From Dryomyza anilis (taxonomy: Eukaryota; Arthropoda; Insecta; Diptera; Dryomyzidae): DNA of 64,000 nucleotides. The first letter of the stretch is position 1; each line of letters begins with the position of its first letter. Below, in pieces: positions 46,240 to 56,912 of this stretch. Location of the stretch: positions 89,532,696 to 89,596,695 of the forward strand of contig OX638132.1 in assembly GCA_951804985.1 (NCBI GenBank), read 5' to 3'. A program made the position numbers and the translations under genes. Under the pieces are notes generated by a model. The model saw nothing but the letters and a program-made list of their open reading frames with translations. It was not told where the DNA came from and did not search any database.

Positions 46240-47190
46240 TTGTACTGCAGACAGCTAATAAATATTATTACATTGTACTACTATTTTTACTACCTTTTTC
46301 TACTACTTTTTCTACTACTTTTTTACTACTTTTCTACTACGTTTTTCCCATTTTTTAATACTTTTTTATACAACTTAAATTTTTACAATACACAGATTAT
46401 AAATAGTATAACAACTTACTACTATTTTATACTACATTTTTACACTACTTTTTTACTATTTTTTATTTCAACCTTATTTAACCTTTATGTACTACATTCT
46501 GTTTGTCCCATTTATATTATTATAAATCGCTATCTTTTTTCTTTTAATTTTTATCTTTTTTTCTTCATTTTTGCACTTGAGTTTTTCTAATACTTTTTAC
46601 AATTTTACATACTTTTTCTACTACGTTTGTCCACTACTTTTTCTACTAAATTATATTTGTCCATTTTTTTAATACTATTTTATACAACTTAAATTGTATA
46701 ACACACACCTAATAAATATTAAAACAACTTTTTAATATTTTATACTACTTTACTATTTTGTCTACACATTTTTTGACAACGTTTTCAACAGATTTTGACC
46801 ATTTTTTGCCCATTATATTATATTACTATTTTGCCCATTATTTTACAAATTACTCAATTTTTTCTATTCCTGACTTTTAATATTATTTTTCAACATGTTT
46901 GCACTAGACTTTTCTGGTATATTAGTTTTATAAACTACCTTTTTTCTTTCACTTTTTTCTGCATTATTATTTTATCTTTTATCTTTTATTACTTCTTGTT
47001 TTAACACATTCTTCTTTTTTTACAAATGTTTTGATATTTATTTTTTTACGATATTTTTATTACTTTGTTTTTTCAACTACTATTTTTAACTACTTTTTAG
47101 TTAGTACTATTTTTTACTACTATTTTTTACTACTATTTTTTACTACTATTTTTTACTACTATTTTTTACTACTTTTTTCTACTACAATTT
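46240..47190 (+). repeat. T-rich simple array, TACTACTTTTT type
   Basis: TTACTACTATTTTT and CTACTACTTTTTCTAC words fill the interval. At 47105-47170 the unit is a regular 11-mer, TACTACTATTT with extra Ts, repeated about five times. Two internal stretches (around 46380-46400 and 46680-46710) repeat TTATACAACTTAAATT, showing a larger duplication of about 300 bases. Tyr/Phe-rich frames here are artefacts. Confidence 0.8.
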
Positions 47191-49640
47191 AAACTAATTA
47201 TTAAAAAAAATATATAACTTCAAAGCTCTAATCTTTTTATATCACAAAAGTTCAACTTCACCACCAAAAACGATCACCGCATTTTCCAATAGATTGCACT
47301 TTAATACATCAGTTTTTTTTCTACTATGAACAAATAATTTTTAATTACTACAAAACACAACAACACCAATTAATTGCCATGAACACAAAAAATAATGCTT
47401 TTAATACAAAGTAATTTAAAATAACAAAAAAAAAATGAGTACCCGCGTCAAAAGAAATTGCTTTCTACATGACTGCGGTTTAGTTGATGAACCCTGCGAT
47501 CAACTGCCTCAACTACTACTATAGCGCGATCAGTCTACTCCGCATGCATTTCATTTGATCGCATTTTATAACCATTCCATATGAAAGATATAATAAAAAT
47601 AATAACTTCACTTAATGCATTTTGTGGTTTGTGTTTTTTTTTATGTACTTTTCAATTTTATTCTATCGCGCGATCAGCGGGATCGTCGCTGTTATGGCTG
47701 TTGCGATCACATTTGTTGATTAGTTTAAATTTTTCTGTAGCATTTTAGTAAAATGCCAGTAATAATAAAACAACATTTTAACTAAGTTTGTTGTCAGACA
47801 AGCCATGCAAGCAACCAGAAAACAAACCAACCAACCAACCAAACGACCAACCGATCAAGAGTGACGGAAGACTGACTGACTGACTGCGAGACAGACACGT
47901 GATCAATTTTGACAGCAGCATCAGCAGCGGCAAAATGTTGTAATTTCAAAATTAATAATTTTTGACATTATAAAAGAACGTGCTGCTGGTGTCAAGATGC
48001 GCTGATGTTGATGTTAGTTTGATGATCGTGCTCTTGCCGCAAATGATGATGATCGTGCTGCTGCTCATATTGTTGCTGCTCATATTGCTGTTGTCGCTCA
48101 CTGCATGGTGGTGACCGCATAAAATTTAATTACATATTTTTTTTTGTTTTTAACTTCTACGAAGCATACAATTTCTTGATCACTGATCGTGCCTTTTTTT
48201 TTTTGTTACTTTTCGTTTTGAGATTTTTGTTAATGGGTAGGTGGGGCTGCTTTCGTATTAGATGTGCGGAAAGCCTGTCATGTCATAGGCGCCCATAACG
48301 CGTTATAGTGGCAGCGTTGGGCGTTGGTGATCGTGTTGAAATTAGAAATTGTTATGTTGTATGAAATTTGAAATATTTTTCAGAATTTCAACAACTTGCT
48401 GCCATTGAATATAAATGATTTAACGCTATAATTTTATAGTCAGCTCCCTTTTATTTTTATTTTTCAAAAAAAGTATGACTAATTTTCATGCACGATCACT
48501 TAATTTAATTTCAAAGGTCACAGCCTATAAACGAACGATTGTCGCCATTTTGTATTTGGCGCTTTTATGTGGGCGCGTAATGGTCGATTAGTCATGATCG
48601 ACAGTTCAAAAAAAAAAAAAATATTGGAAAATTATATTGGCGCCCAGTGTATTATAGCATAGATCAGTCAGTCATGTAGGCACACAATTAAAAGTCTGAT
48701 TGTTTTTCTCGATCTCGATCGCGTCGCCACCGCCGCCACTGCATTAATCAATCGAAATTGTGAAAATTCGCGTTTTTTTTTCATCTGCTGTACGCCGGAA
48801 AACAATTTAATTATATTAACAAAAGAATTGCGATCGTGACTCAATGTTATTTGTAATTACGATGAGATCATTTTACAGCGAAATTGCAAAAGTAGAAGAA
48901 GTAAAAAAAAACTGTGCAGTGTTGCCAAAGCAAACAACTAAATTGCAGCCAACTAATAGATCTGTTGCTGATCCTCTGACGCTACATGTTGCCAATGCTT
49001 GTTACAAAAATACAACAAATCAGCATCAAACAAATTGAATTGTACAAAAAAAAAGTTTTAATAAAAAGTTTAATAAAAAAACATTGAAATTGAAAACGTT
49101 GCACTTAATGTATGCGCGCGCGCGGTTTTAAATTTCTTACAAACCATAGCAACATGTTGCCTGTTGATCGCCTGATCGTGCATAATTTTTGATAGATTTG
49201 CATTTGCGCGCAGAGTCTACGTCTTCTACATTTCTACTCTTTTTCTAGTGATCGCGAACGTCAACAGCTGCTGTTACTTTTGTTTTCTTTTTTTTAATTT
49301 AAATTCGTATTTGATTTCAAATTAAAATCAAATGAAATTTTACGTCTGTCTTACAAGAGATCGTCTTCGTTTGCTTCGACGAACGCAAAATTCAATTTGT
49401 TGCAAATTTGTTTTGGTCTCTCAGCGGATTTGGCACCGCTGCGATGCGATGATCACTCAACATGCGGCGGCGCAATTGCGCAGCACATTGATTAGCGGAA
49501 ATTCTTCCGCGATCGTGCAATTAAATTGTGCGCGTTCGAAACTGAAGTGTGTCGAATTATGTGCTGTATGTAAAATTTGAAATTAATGCGGCAGGGCAAT
49601 TTCACAAATAATAATAAAAATTAAAAGAAATTTATAAGAA
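47191..49640 (+). other. Non-coding interval with scattered GATCGTG sites
   Basis: GATCGTG occurs at 48024, 48051, 48185, 48329, 48832, 49174 and 49511, and only one CACGATC was seen (48491). GCGATC variants add more (47527, 47676, 47706). Between them are AACCAACCAACCAACC (47828), GACTGACTGACTGACTG (47871), TGCTGCTCATATTGTTGCTG (48057) and a CGCGCGCGCG run (49117). No gene. It links array A to array B. Confidence 0.5.
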
Positions 49641-49649
49641 AAATAAAAA

Positions 49650-51000
49650 AAAATGACGATCATCTATCTGCGATCATTTTAATCTGAAATATAATTTTGA
49701 TGTTGTAACTAAAGTCAAATTTATGTGTCTGTAAAATATATATAATAATAAAAACATAACAAAATAAATTAAAATTAAATATTTTTGCCGATCAACAAGA
49801 TCACATAAAATTTAAATCGTAAAATGCACTCAAAATTATGTTTATGTCTGAATTTAAAATTAATGTTTGTTTAATTTAGTGAAATAATAAAAATATTGAA
49901 TAAAGAAATTTTAAATAATGTAGATCACTTTACATTGTCGAACTGTTATTTCCATTTTAACTTAATCTTGTATTTTTCTTTTAATTTTTTAATCCTAATT
50001 ATTAATGGCAAATTAATAATGTTAAATAATATATAATAATTATATTTTTTTTTTAAATAGTAATTGTACGATCACTAAGATCACTTAAAATTAGATGTGA
50101 TTGTTTCTGCATAAATTAATGAAAATATTAATAACACTAATCAAAGTAAATTTTAAAAATACAAACAAATATGCTGACGATCATCGTGGATCAATTATTT
50201 CCATTTGTTAATAAATTTTGTATTTTTTAACTTATTTAAAATTTAAAATATTACTGAATTACTATTAGCGTTAAATAATATATGTAATTAAGAGAATTTA
50301 GAAATAATATATTTTGTATATACAATAAAAATAAAAGAATAATCTGACGATCATCAAGACACACAGCAGAAAATCAATTTAGATTTTAAATTAGCTATTA
50401 ATCTGTCTGCTTAAATTAGTGGACAATTTTAAAAAGATTCATAAAATAAAAAAAATATTAAACAATCAAACATTGGGCGATCATCACCGATCCTATATTT
50501 TAAATTTTAAATGTTTTTTGATCCATATACAAAATAATAAAATAAAAATAATATATAAATTTAAAATAAGTTTTGAACATCACAGATCATACTACACTCA
50601 TCATCTAAGAGCATCTTCAACTCAATGCAAGACCGACTTAAATACTTTGTTTAGTTTATGTTATTTTTGAATTAAATTTAATGCAGTTAATTTAAATTCA
50701 AAGGCAAATTAAATTTATTAAAAATATAGGAATCACGAATCACTTGATGCTCATCATCGATCACCCTCAACTAAACGGATCTTAATACGTTTTTTTGTTA
50801 TTGTTCAAATTTAGTAATTTCTTATGTAATTTTGAAATGGTTTATTTAAAAAAAGATAAATTACAAAAAAAATTTATTAAATAAAGAATTTAAAAAATAA
50901 AAAAAATCATTAAAAAAAAATAAAACTCATTTGATGTCCATAATCGATCACCTACAATTTCCAGCATAACCTACACATCATATTGATGCCCAAAATGTTT
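49650..51000 (-). repeat. GATC array B: decayed units of about 105-185 bp, opposite orientation
   Basis: CGATCA occurs at 49657, 49671, 49789, 50069, 50178, 50348, 50478, 50758 and 50945, with GATCAC or GATCAT at 49923 and 50585. In several units a second GATC follows 9-10 bases after the first (49790/49800, 50070/50079, 50179/50188, 50479/50488). Between motifs are A/T-rich words (AAATTTTAAATAAT, AATAATATATAATTAT, TTAAATTTAGTGAAATAAT). CGATCA is the reverse complement of TGATCG, so array B has the motif of array A on the other strand. Confidence 0.7.
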
Positions 51001-52180
51001 TGGCTCTTCTAAGCCAATTTCAAAGCACTTGCAATCAAAAATACATTTTTCATTGTTTTGTCAGCAACATTTTGGAGCAACACCAGCAACCGGTTTCCAC
51101 CTGCGCAGCCAACAACAGCACTTTGAGCCCAGCCACAAAAAAAAAACCTGACTGTCGTCTAATAACTTAAAAGCTAGACTGCAAATCATAGCACCACATG
51201 TTGCCAACAAAATATATAATAAAATATTTTTTTTTTTATATTTTGAATATTTTTTTTTTTTTTGGTATTTTTTAATAACATTAACCGAAACAGTCCTTGA
51301 CCTTAGCTGATCGCGCGATCTGCTGGCATGGCATGTGGCTGTTGCCGCGCTTTATTACCATAAGATTTCTTCTATTTCATTAATAATGATGATGATGATA
51401 ATAAGTTTTTGTGGTTTTTCATTGAATAGCGCTGTTTTGTGCGCACACGCAGCAGGTTTTACGCATCGATCAGTTGTTGGTGAAAGATCGCAATCAGTAG
51501 AAAGATCACAAAAAAAACCCTTTCAATTGCTCTGATTTTGTAAACGAAAATGGGCCAGGGTCTTTAAAGTAATATTTGTAATTATCGTAATATGTTGAAG
51601 AGTCGAAGAGAGAATGTAGATCATTTGAGGTATATAAATCGATTTTTAAAATTAATTTAAAATTAATGAAAGCTTATTAAAAATTAAAACAATTTAAATT
51701 ATACATTAAATAGTTTATTTCAAGTTCAGTTAAAGGTCATGATCGTTTAATGATCTGTAGGGGTTCTTTTGATCATTTTAAAACCGATTAGTGTTAACTA
51801 ATTCATTTTTGTGATGGTACAAGATCACTTCAACACTATTATATCGAATTTAATGATATTTTGTAAAAATATCTGAAGACCTTTAAGTATATCTGCATTT
51901 TAGAAATGTTCTTGATCAGTTCGAAACTATTGATTAAATCCGTTGTTACGATTTTTTTTTACAGAATATGACCAATTTTAATACTTAAAAATTAAAAGTA
52001 TATCAAGATCATTAATAGAAGAATTATAAATTATAATTAATAGATATATAAAACATGTATAAAAAATATGATCACTTGATCTCTTACAGTATTAATTATA
52101 CTGAACATTTTCCTTTTTTTGTCTCAAGACCAGTACGAAGATCAATGACCTCTCCCTGAACATTAAATACAAGTGAAATA
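51001..52180. other. Non-coding; further GATC words
   Basis: GATCGCGCGATC (51309-51320) is a perfect 12-base palindrome. More GATCA words occur at 51729, 51770, 51824, 51914, 52007 and 52070. ATGATGATGATGATAATAAG lies at 51386. The 66-codon frame at 51335-51535 begins with a hydrophobic segment but is unrecognised. Confidence 0.4.
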
Positions 52181-52498
52181 TAGCCGCGGTAGCTCAGTGG
52201 TTAGTGCGTTGGACTGCGAGCCGAAAGGTCCCCGGTTCAAACCTGGACTGGGGCTAACAACATCTTTTCATAGAAACATTTTTCTATACCGCGCTACCTC
52301 TCGTCAGTAAATGGCAAACCTACGAGAGTAAAAACCATTGCCTATGAAAAGCTCTCACCCGCCGTTCGGATTCGGCAATAAACTGTAGGTCCCACCACTT
52401 TGAGTACAAATATAACACGCACAGCTCAAAATGGTGAGAGAGCTCGGCCGAAGTTCTGTACAGGACTGTAGCGCCAAACTATTATATTATTATTAATA
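52181..52498 (+). mobile_element. SINE family 1, full copy
   Basis: The head TAGCCGCGGTAGCTCAGTGG, then GGTTAGTGCGTTGGACTGCG and GGTCCCCGGTTCAAACCTGG, is followed by the family body and an ATTATATTATTATTAATATT tail. It is closest to the family consensus of the copies in the window. The target-site duplication is not obvious. Confidence 0.92.
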
Positions 52499-53668
52499 TT
52501 ATAAAGGGTATATTTATTTTATAATTTTCATCAAGTTGCCCAGTTGTTCCATGCGGTTTCCGGAAAACTTGGCTTAGTTCTTTTATATTTGTGCCAAAAA
52601 AAGTTTAAACGAAGTTCACGGAACTTTGACCTGTACGTTTTTCGTGAAAAAAAAAACATTTTTCTTTTTAAAAAAAAACATTATCTTGCTTTTGTTATTA
52701 GCCTGACTCAAATATACATTGTCCGCTGTTCTAAGTGTCAGCATGAGTTAACAAATTAAAATTGGCCAACATGACTTTAACATTTGGCGTTATGTGTTTC
52801 CATTGTATTTTTCTTTTGAATATGTTTGAAATATTTTTGGACGCTGTTATTGTTGTAAACAATTTGCAAATTATTTTTTTTTTATTATTTTATTTTTATA
52901 CTTTTAAGTGGCGTGTTTTTAAGTTGTGTAGTACGTACTTAGCGGCGCATATCAAAAGAACTTATTTTGCAGTTTTGACGGCATTTAAAATGTGTTGTAT
53001 ATTTATCATATTTCGTAGTTTTTATATCAGAACTGTAATTAAAACTTTTATATTTATCTTTGGAAAGCGGAACTGGAACTGCATCTGATATTAAAACATT
53101 TTGAGAACCAGTACCAGGAAAGTTTTTTTTTAATATGATAAAATATATAAAAATTTATGTTTTTTTTTTGCGAACCGACTTATGGAACCCTAATATAAAA
53201 AAATCGCATTTCGTGGGTACTCAAATGAAAGGAAAATCTTTCGCTATTATAATTTTGCAGTTATTTTAAGAATTCGTAAATCATGGGAACATCTGTATCA
53301 TATTAGATGGTAACCGGACACGATATCACATATTTGCATTTCCTAGAGTTTCAGAGTTCCAGAGTTTCCTAGAGTTCCTCGAGTTCGGGATACGCTTAAA
53401 ACAATAATGTCTCAAAGGATTTTTTTTTGTGCAAGTAGTATTTAATTAGGACTAAACATCTGCAAAAAATTAGAGAATTCTATACGTTAGATCAAAAGAT
53501 ATAAATTAAATAGTGGTCGATCCGAACGGTACAAACACGTATCGAGGTTCATATGGAAATTCCAAATTATTTTTTTGAATTATTTTAAAAAATAGTTCAA
53601 ATCATGTGTTTTCTTTGTATATTAACACTTTGTTCCTAAAGTTTGAAGCTTTTTCATAATAAATCACA
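52499..53668. other. AT-rich DNA, no gene
   Basis: The 108-codon plus frame at 52762-53088 is Phe/Ile/Cys-rich and has no recognisable domain. At 53340-53390 the words AGAGTTTC and AGAGTTCC repeat several times. Confidence 0.45.
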
Positions 53669-53670
53669 TA

Positions 53671-54000
53671 AAGGGTTTTTCAATAAGAGCGCTACATACG
53701 TTTTTTCAACAGGGACGCTACAAAAGTAGAGCGACAGGGACAGCAAACGACGCCATATTTCTTGCCGCTCTTTTGACATTTCTCTTCAGTAAGGTTTGCC
53801 ATTTCATGATGGAAAGATATACGAGCCAACAACGAGACGAAATTATTAAAATTTACTACCGAAATTCAAATTCGTATAGCTTTCCATCATGAAATGGCAA
53901 ACCTTACTGAAGAGAAATGTCAAAAGAGCGGCAAGAAATATGGCGTCGTTTGCTGTCCCTGTCGCATTACTTTTGTAGCGTACCTTATAAAAAAACCCTT
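53671..54000. mobile_element. Mariner-type foldback element, intact, 330 bp, TA duplication
   Basis: It starts AAGGGTTTTTCAATAAGAGC and ends TTATAAAAAAACCCTT. TA lies on both sides (53669-53670 and 54001-54002). Arms of about 140 bases pair almost throughout: ACGCTACAAAAGTAGAGCGA, CAGGGACAGCAAACGACGCC, ATTTCTCTTCAGTAAGGTTT and GCCATTTCATGATGGAAAG on the left, and their complements on the right. The centre holds a small transposase fragment. Structure suggests a foldback derivative in which the 5' end of a mariner-type element was copied in inverted orientation. Confidence 0.9.
53806..53892 (+). pseudogene. Fragment of a mariner-type transposase N-terminus
   Basis: A 28-codon frame starts with two Met codons and includes RYTSQQRDEIIKIYYRN, then ends at a stop created where the inverted arm begins (TGA 53890-53892). 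It has the YT..QR.EI...YY.N pattern of the first helix-turn-helix of mariner-type transposases. Catalytic residues are absent by truncation. The start codons lie in the left arm in a TTTCATGATGG context, which is probably the start of the parent gene. Confidence 0.65.
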
Positions 54001-54004
54001 TACG

Positions 54005-54085
54005 TCAGGCATGTCAAACTCATTTGGCATCACGGTCCGCATTGGCAACTCAAAAGATGAGGCGGGCCGCAATTGTGTACCATAC
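54005..54085 (+). mobile_element. hAT-like transposon end fragment
   Basis: CAGGCATGTCAAACTCATTT followed by CACGGTCCGCATTGG and GGCGGGCCGCA resembles the widely shared hAT-type terminal sequence CAGGGGTGTCAAACTCATTT..GGGCCGCA seen in many animals. It lies directly next to the mariner foldback. No matching inverted end was found downstream, so only one end is left, or the match is fortuitous. Confidence 0.45.
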
Positions 54086-54496
54086 AAAAAAAAAATTCGC
54101 TCGTTTTTTACATTTGGTTCTTCTGTCTTCACTATGAATTTTATGTTCTAAAAATACTTTTTGCGTTCAAATTATTTTTTTGAATTATCTTAGAACATAA
54201 CTGAGACAATTTACTTTATTTTTGTCTATGTACACTTTGTTCCTATAGTTTATAATTATTTCGTAATATTTCACAGAATAATTCCGGACGTTCCGTATGG
54301 AAATTTGCACTACGATTTTTAGCTAAAAATTATTTTATATTTGATAATGCTAATAATTTTTACGATACGAATTGTATGTACGAATTTCCAGACATTTTTT
54401 AAAAACTTGTTTTTTTATATTTTTGAGAAACATTTTTTTTTACATTGTTTCTCAACTAGAATTTTCGAACTCGAATTTTTATAATTTCTAAATTAG

Positions 54497-54975
54497 TAGC
54501 CGCGGTAACTCAGTGGTTAGTGCGTTGGACTGTGAATCGAAAGGTACCCGGTTCAAGTCTGGACTGGGGCTAACGACATCTTTTCATAGAAACATTTTTC
54601 TATACCGCGCTACCGGCAGTAAATGGCAAACCTACGAGAGTAAAACATTGCCTATGAAAAGCTCTCACCCGCCGTTCGGAAACGGCAATAAACTGTAGGT
54701 CCCACCCGAAAGGTCCCCGGTTCAAGACTGGACTGGGGCTAACAACATCTTTTCATAGAAACATTTTTCTATACCGCGCTACCTCTCGGCAGTAAATGGC
54801 AAACATACGAGAGTAAAACATTGCCTATGAAAAGCTCTCACCCGCCGTTCGGATTCGGCAATAAACTGTAGGTCCCACCACTTTGGGTACGAATATAACA
54901 CGCACAGCTCAAAATGGTGAGAGAGCTCGGCCTAAGTTCTTATAGGACTGTAGTGCCAAACTTTTATTATTATTA
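54497..54975 (+). mobile_element. SINE family 1, dimeric copy
   Basis: A first SINE runs from the tRNA-like head (TAGCCGCGGTAACTCAGTGG) through its body to GTAGGTCCCACC at about 54706. There it is joined to a second SINE that begins inside the head at CGAAAGGTCCCCGGTTCAAG and runs to the end with CAAACTTTTATTATTATTAG. The second unit lacks the A box. The first unit has lost CTCTC before GGCAGTAAATGG. The join is within the CCAC/CGAAAG words, consistent with template switching or unequal exchange. Confidence 0.88.
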
Positions 54976-55440
54976 GATATTAACCTATTAGAAATTTACC
55001 CAATTAGGGTTTAAATGAGAATTAATGAGAACTTAAATCGTGATATGATAAGGAAAAAATGCAAAATTTCGATCATGGTTCTAGAATGATTTTTACTTAA
55101 TTTCAAAAATTTATAACGTAAATTAGTTCGAAAATATTATCGATTTGTCCATTTTTTAGTAATTTCTATATTGCTGCAATATTTTTAAAATGAAAGTGCA
55201 TTATTTAAACAGGTTTATTTTTTATATATAGACTATTTGCACTGGATTTTAAATTGTACATAATTATATATCAAAAATACCATACCAATCATGCAGCTCT
55301 AATTATATAGATCCTTTAACAGTTGATCAATAGTTATTAAATAAACGTTGTATTTTGCAAATAGCATTTTTGCAATGTAATAAATAAATGAAATAACCGC
55401 TTGTCTAAATCGCAAAAATGTACATTTTCACAAAAATCTA
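54976..55440. other. AT-rich DNA, no gene
   Basis: ACCTATTAGAAATTTACCCA at 54983 faintly resembles the end of the CCCTAG MITE but has no partner end. Otherwise featureless. Confidence 0.4.
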
Positions 55441-56230
55441 ACTATCAATGATCTTAACAGCAGCAACAGCTGCAGTTCAAACGCCAGTCACTAAACTAAG
55501 TCATAAATACCAACAAGTGTTAGTTATGTTAGTTATACTGTTCAACTAACTGACTGCGTGACTCCAAGGCTGACAATAAAACACTACAGCAGTAAGGCAG
55601 TCAGGTAAACAGACAGACAGACAGTCCAGTCAGTCATTCATTCTCACACTCATTGCTGGTGGGTGGCCTACTGACCAAAAGACCAAATACACCGAAAGAC
55701 AGTCTAAACGTGACGCCCAATAAAAATTGCTACCAGTGCCTGCGATGGACCACGTTTTGACGGCATGGCATGGAACGCGGTACACATTCACGTTGCACCA
55801 ATTACGAGGATTTCGCAGGAGGATGATGATGACGGCGCGGTGTTGGCGGTGACTTCACGCGACTCACCATGTGATGTAATACTTTACAACGCCAATAAAA
55901 ACTTAAACACAACAACAGCCAGCAACAACAATATTACTTACAACAAGTAGCAGCAACAAGTGTGGTCGCCGAAGATGCAAAATCTAAAATTACCGTCAAT
56001 TTTCCAGTCACTACATCAGTCAGTCACTCAGTCACTTTATACAGCTGTTTATCCATCCATTCAACTATCTGTCTGTCCTTACAACTGTCAGTCCGTGCGC
56101 CAGTCCAGTCAGCTGCTTTTTTTTTTTGCGTCCAAACTAACTACAAAAATGTTACCGAGACACGCGAAATTATGTGGAAAAACTGACTGCAATGCTTTCA
56201 ATTTTCATCGCCGTATTTTGTAATCTTCTG
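55441..56230 (+). repeat. CAGT/ACAG-rich block
   Basis: ACAGACAGACAGTCCAGTCA (55611), CATCAGTCAGTCACTCAGTC (56013) and CAGTCCGTGCGCCAGTCCAG (56089) alternate with CAACAACA tracts (55907-55955). Less AT-rich than its surroundings. Two overlapping plus frames (55960-56223, 55962-56186) and one at 55765-55950 are open, but their content follows the repeats. It resembles the block at 1.4-1.5 kb. Confidence 0.5.
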
Positions 56231-56679
56231 GCTGCAGTTACGCTGATAAAATTCCAATACCAATAATTACAATAGCAACAACACCAAAATTAAATTCATA
56301 ATTGTTGCTGATTTTGTTGATTTCTTTGGAAAAATCTATCATAACTTAGATATATTGTTTGCGTCATCATCACAGCAATAAATTCATCGACTTGAGTCAA
56401 CGTCATTCAATGCAAAACCAGAAGGCATTCAACTTTTCAACGGAGAATCTATTATAAAAAAAAATGATAGATGTAATCTTTAGTCCTATAATTACGTATG
56501 ATGTCAGTTGGTTTTGTTTGTTATTTGTACGTTTTGAATCGATTTGTGAAATATACAAAAATAAATAATTTTATTTTATGCTTCGTTGTGGAGGTTTTTT
56601 TTATCAGTGTTATATAGTAGAGTCCAAAACAAATATAATTCTTCTCCAAAACAACTTTTTTCAAAGACTATTCTTCCTC

Positions 56680-56790
56680 GGACTGTTCTTCCCCGTAGAA
56701 TACTTCCCCGTCGAATTTTTCTCAGCAGAATGCATCCCCGTGAAATTCTTTCCGGTTGAATGCTTTGCCGTAGAATTTTCTCCGTAGAAG
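56680..56790 (+). repeat. 15-bp minisatellite, consensus CCCCGTAGAATTCTT
   Basis: Seven units run head to tail: CCCCGTAGAATACTT, CCCCGTCGAATTTTT, CTCAGCAGAATGCAT, CCCCGTGAAATTCTT, TCCGGTTGAATGCTT, TGCCGTAGAATTTTC, TCCGTAGAA. As 15 is a multiple of three, a frame stays open and reads FPVEF-type repeats. There is no sign that it is translated. Confidence 0.8.
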
Positions 56791-56795
56791 TGTAG

Positions 56796-56912
56796 TGTAA
56801 GTTTCAGTGTGGTGAGTTTTAGTATGGTGAGTTTAAGTGTGGTGAGTTTCGGTGTGGTGAGTTTCGGTGTGGTGAATTTAGGTGTGGTGAATTTCGGTTT
56901 GGTGAGTTTAAA
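56796..56912 (+). repeat. 15-bp minisatellite, consensus GGTGAGTTTCGGTGT
   Basis: Units such as GGTGAGTTTTAGTAT, GGTGAGTTTAAGTGT, GGTGAGTTTCGGTGT (twice), GGTGAATTTAGGTGT and GGTGAATTTCGGTTT follow each other. It directly adjoins the CCCCGTAGAATTCTT array and has the same 15-bp period but a different sequence. Confidence 0.85.

Noticed and set aside
46240..46590. 116-codon plus frame, membrane-protein-like.
   Set aside because: It is the translation of a TACTACTTTTT simple array, and Tyr/Phe/Leu content is forced by the repeat.
48862..48884. TGAGATCATTTT matches the first 12 bases of the fly microRNA bantam.
   Set aside because: The match ends after 12 bases, and upstream there is no complementary arm, so no precursor hairpin can form.
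52181..52260. A tRNA gene with good A and B boxes.
   Set aside because: The acceptor stem cannot pair, the B box is followed by a SINE body, and several copies with target duplications exist. It is a SINE head.
54983..55010. A fifth copy or end of the CCCTAG MITE.
   Set aside because: Only about 15 bases resemble the end, no second end is present, and a key CTAG is changed to CTAT.
56578..56787. Open frame with FPVEF repeats, looking like a structural repeat protein.
   Set aside because: The repeat is a 15-bp minisatellite; the frame stays open because 15 is divisible by three. No signal of translation.
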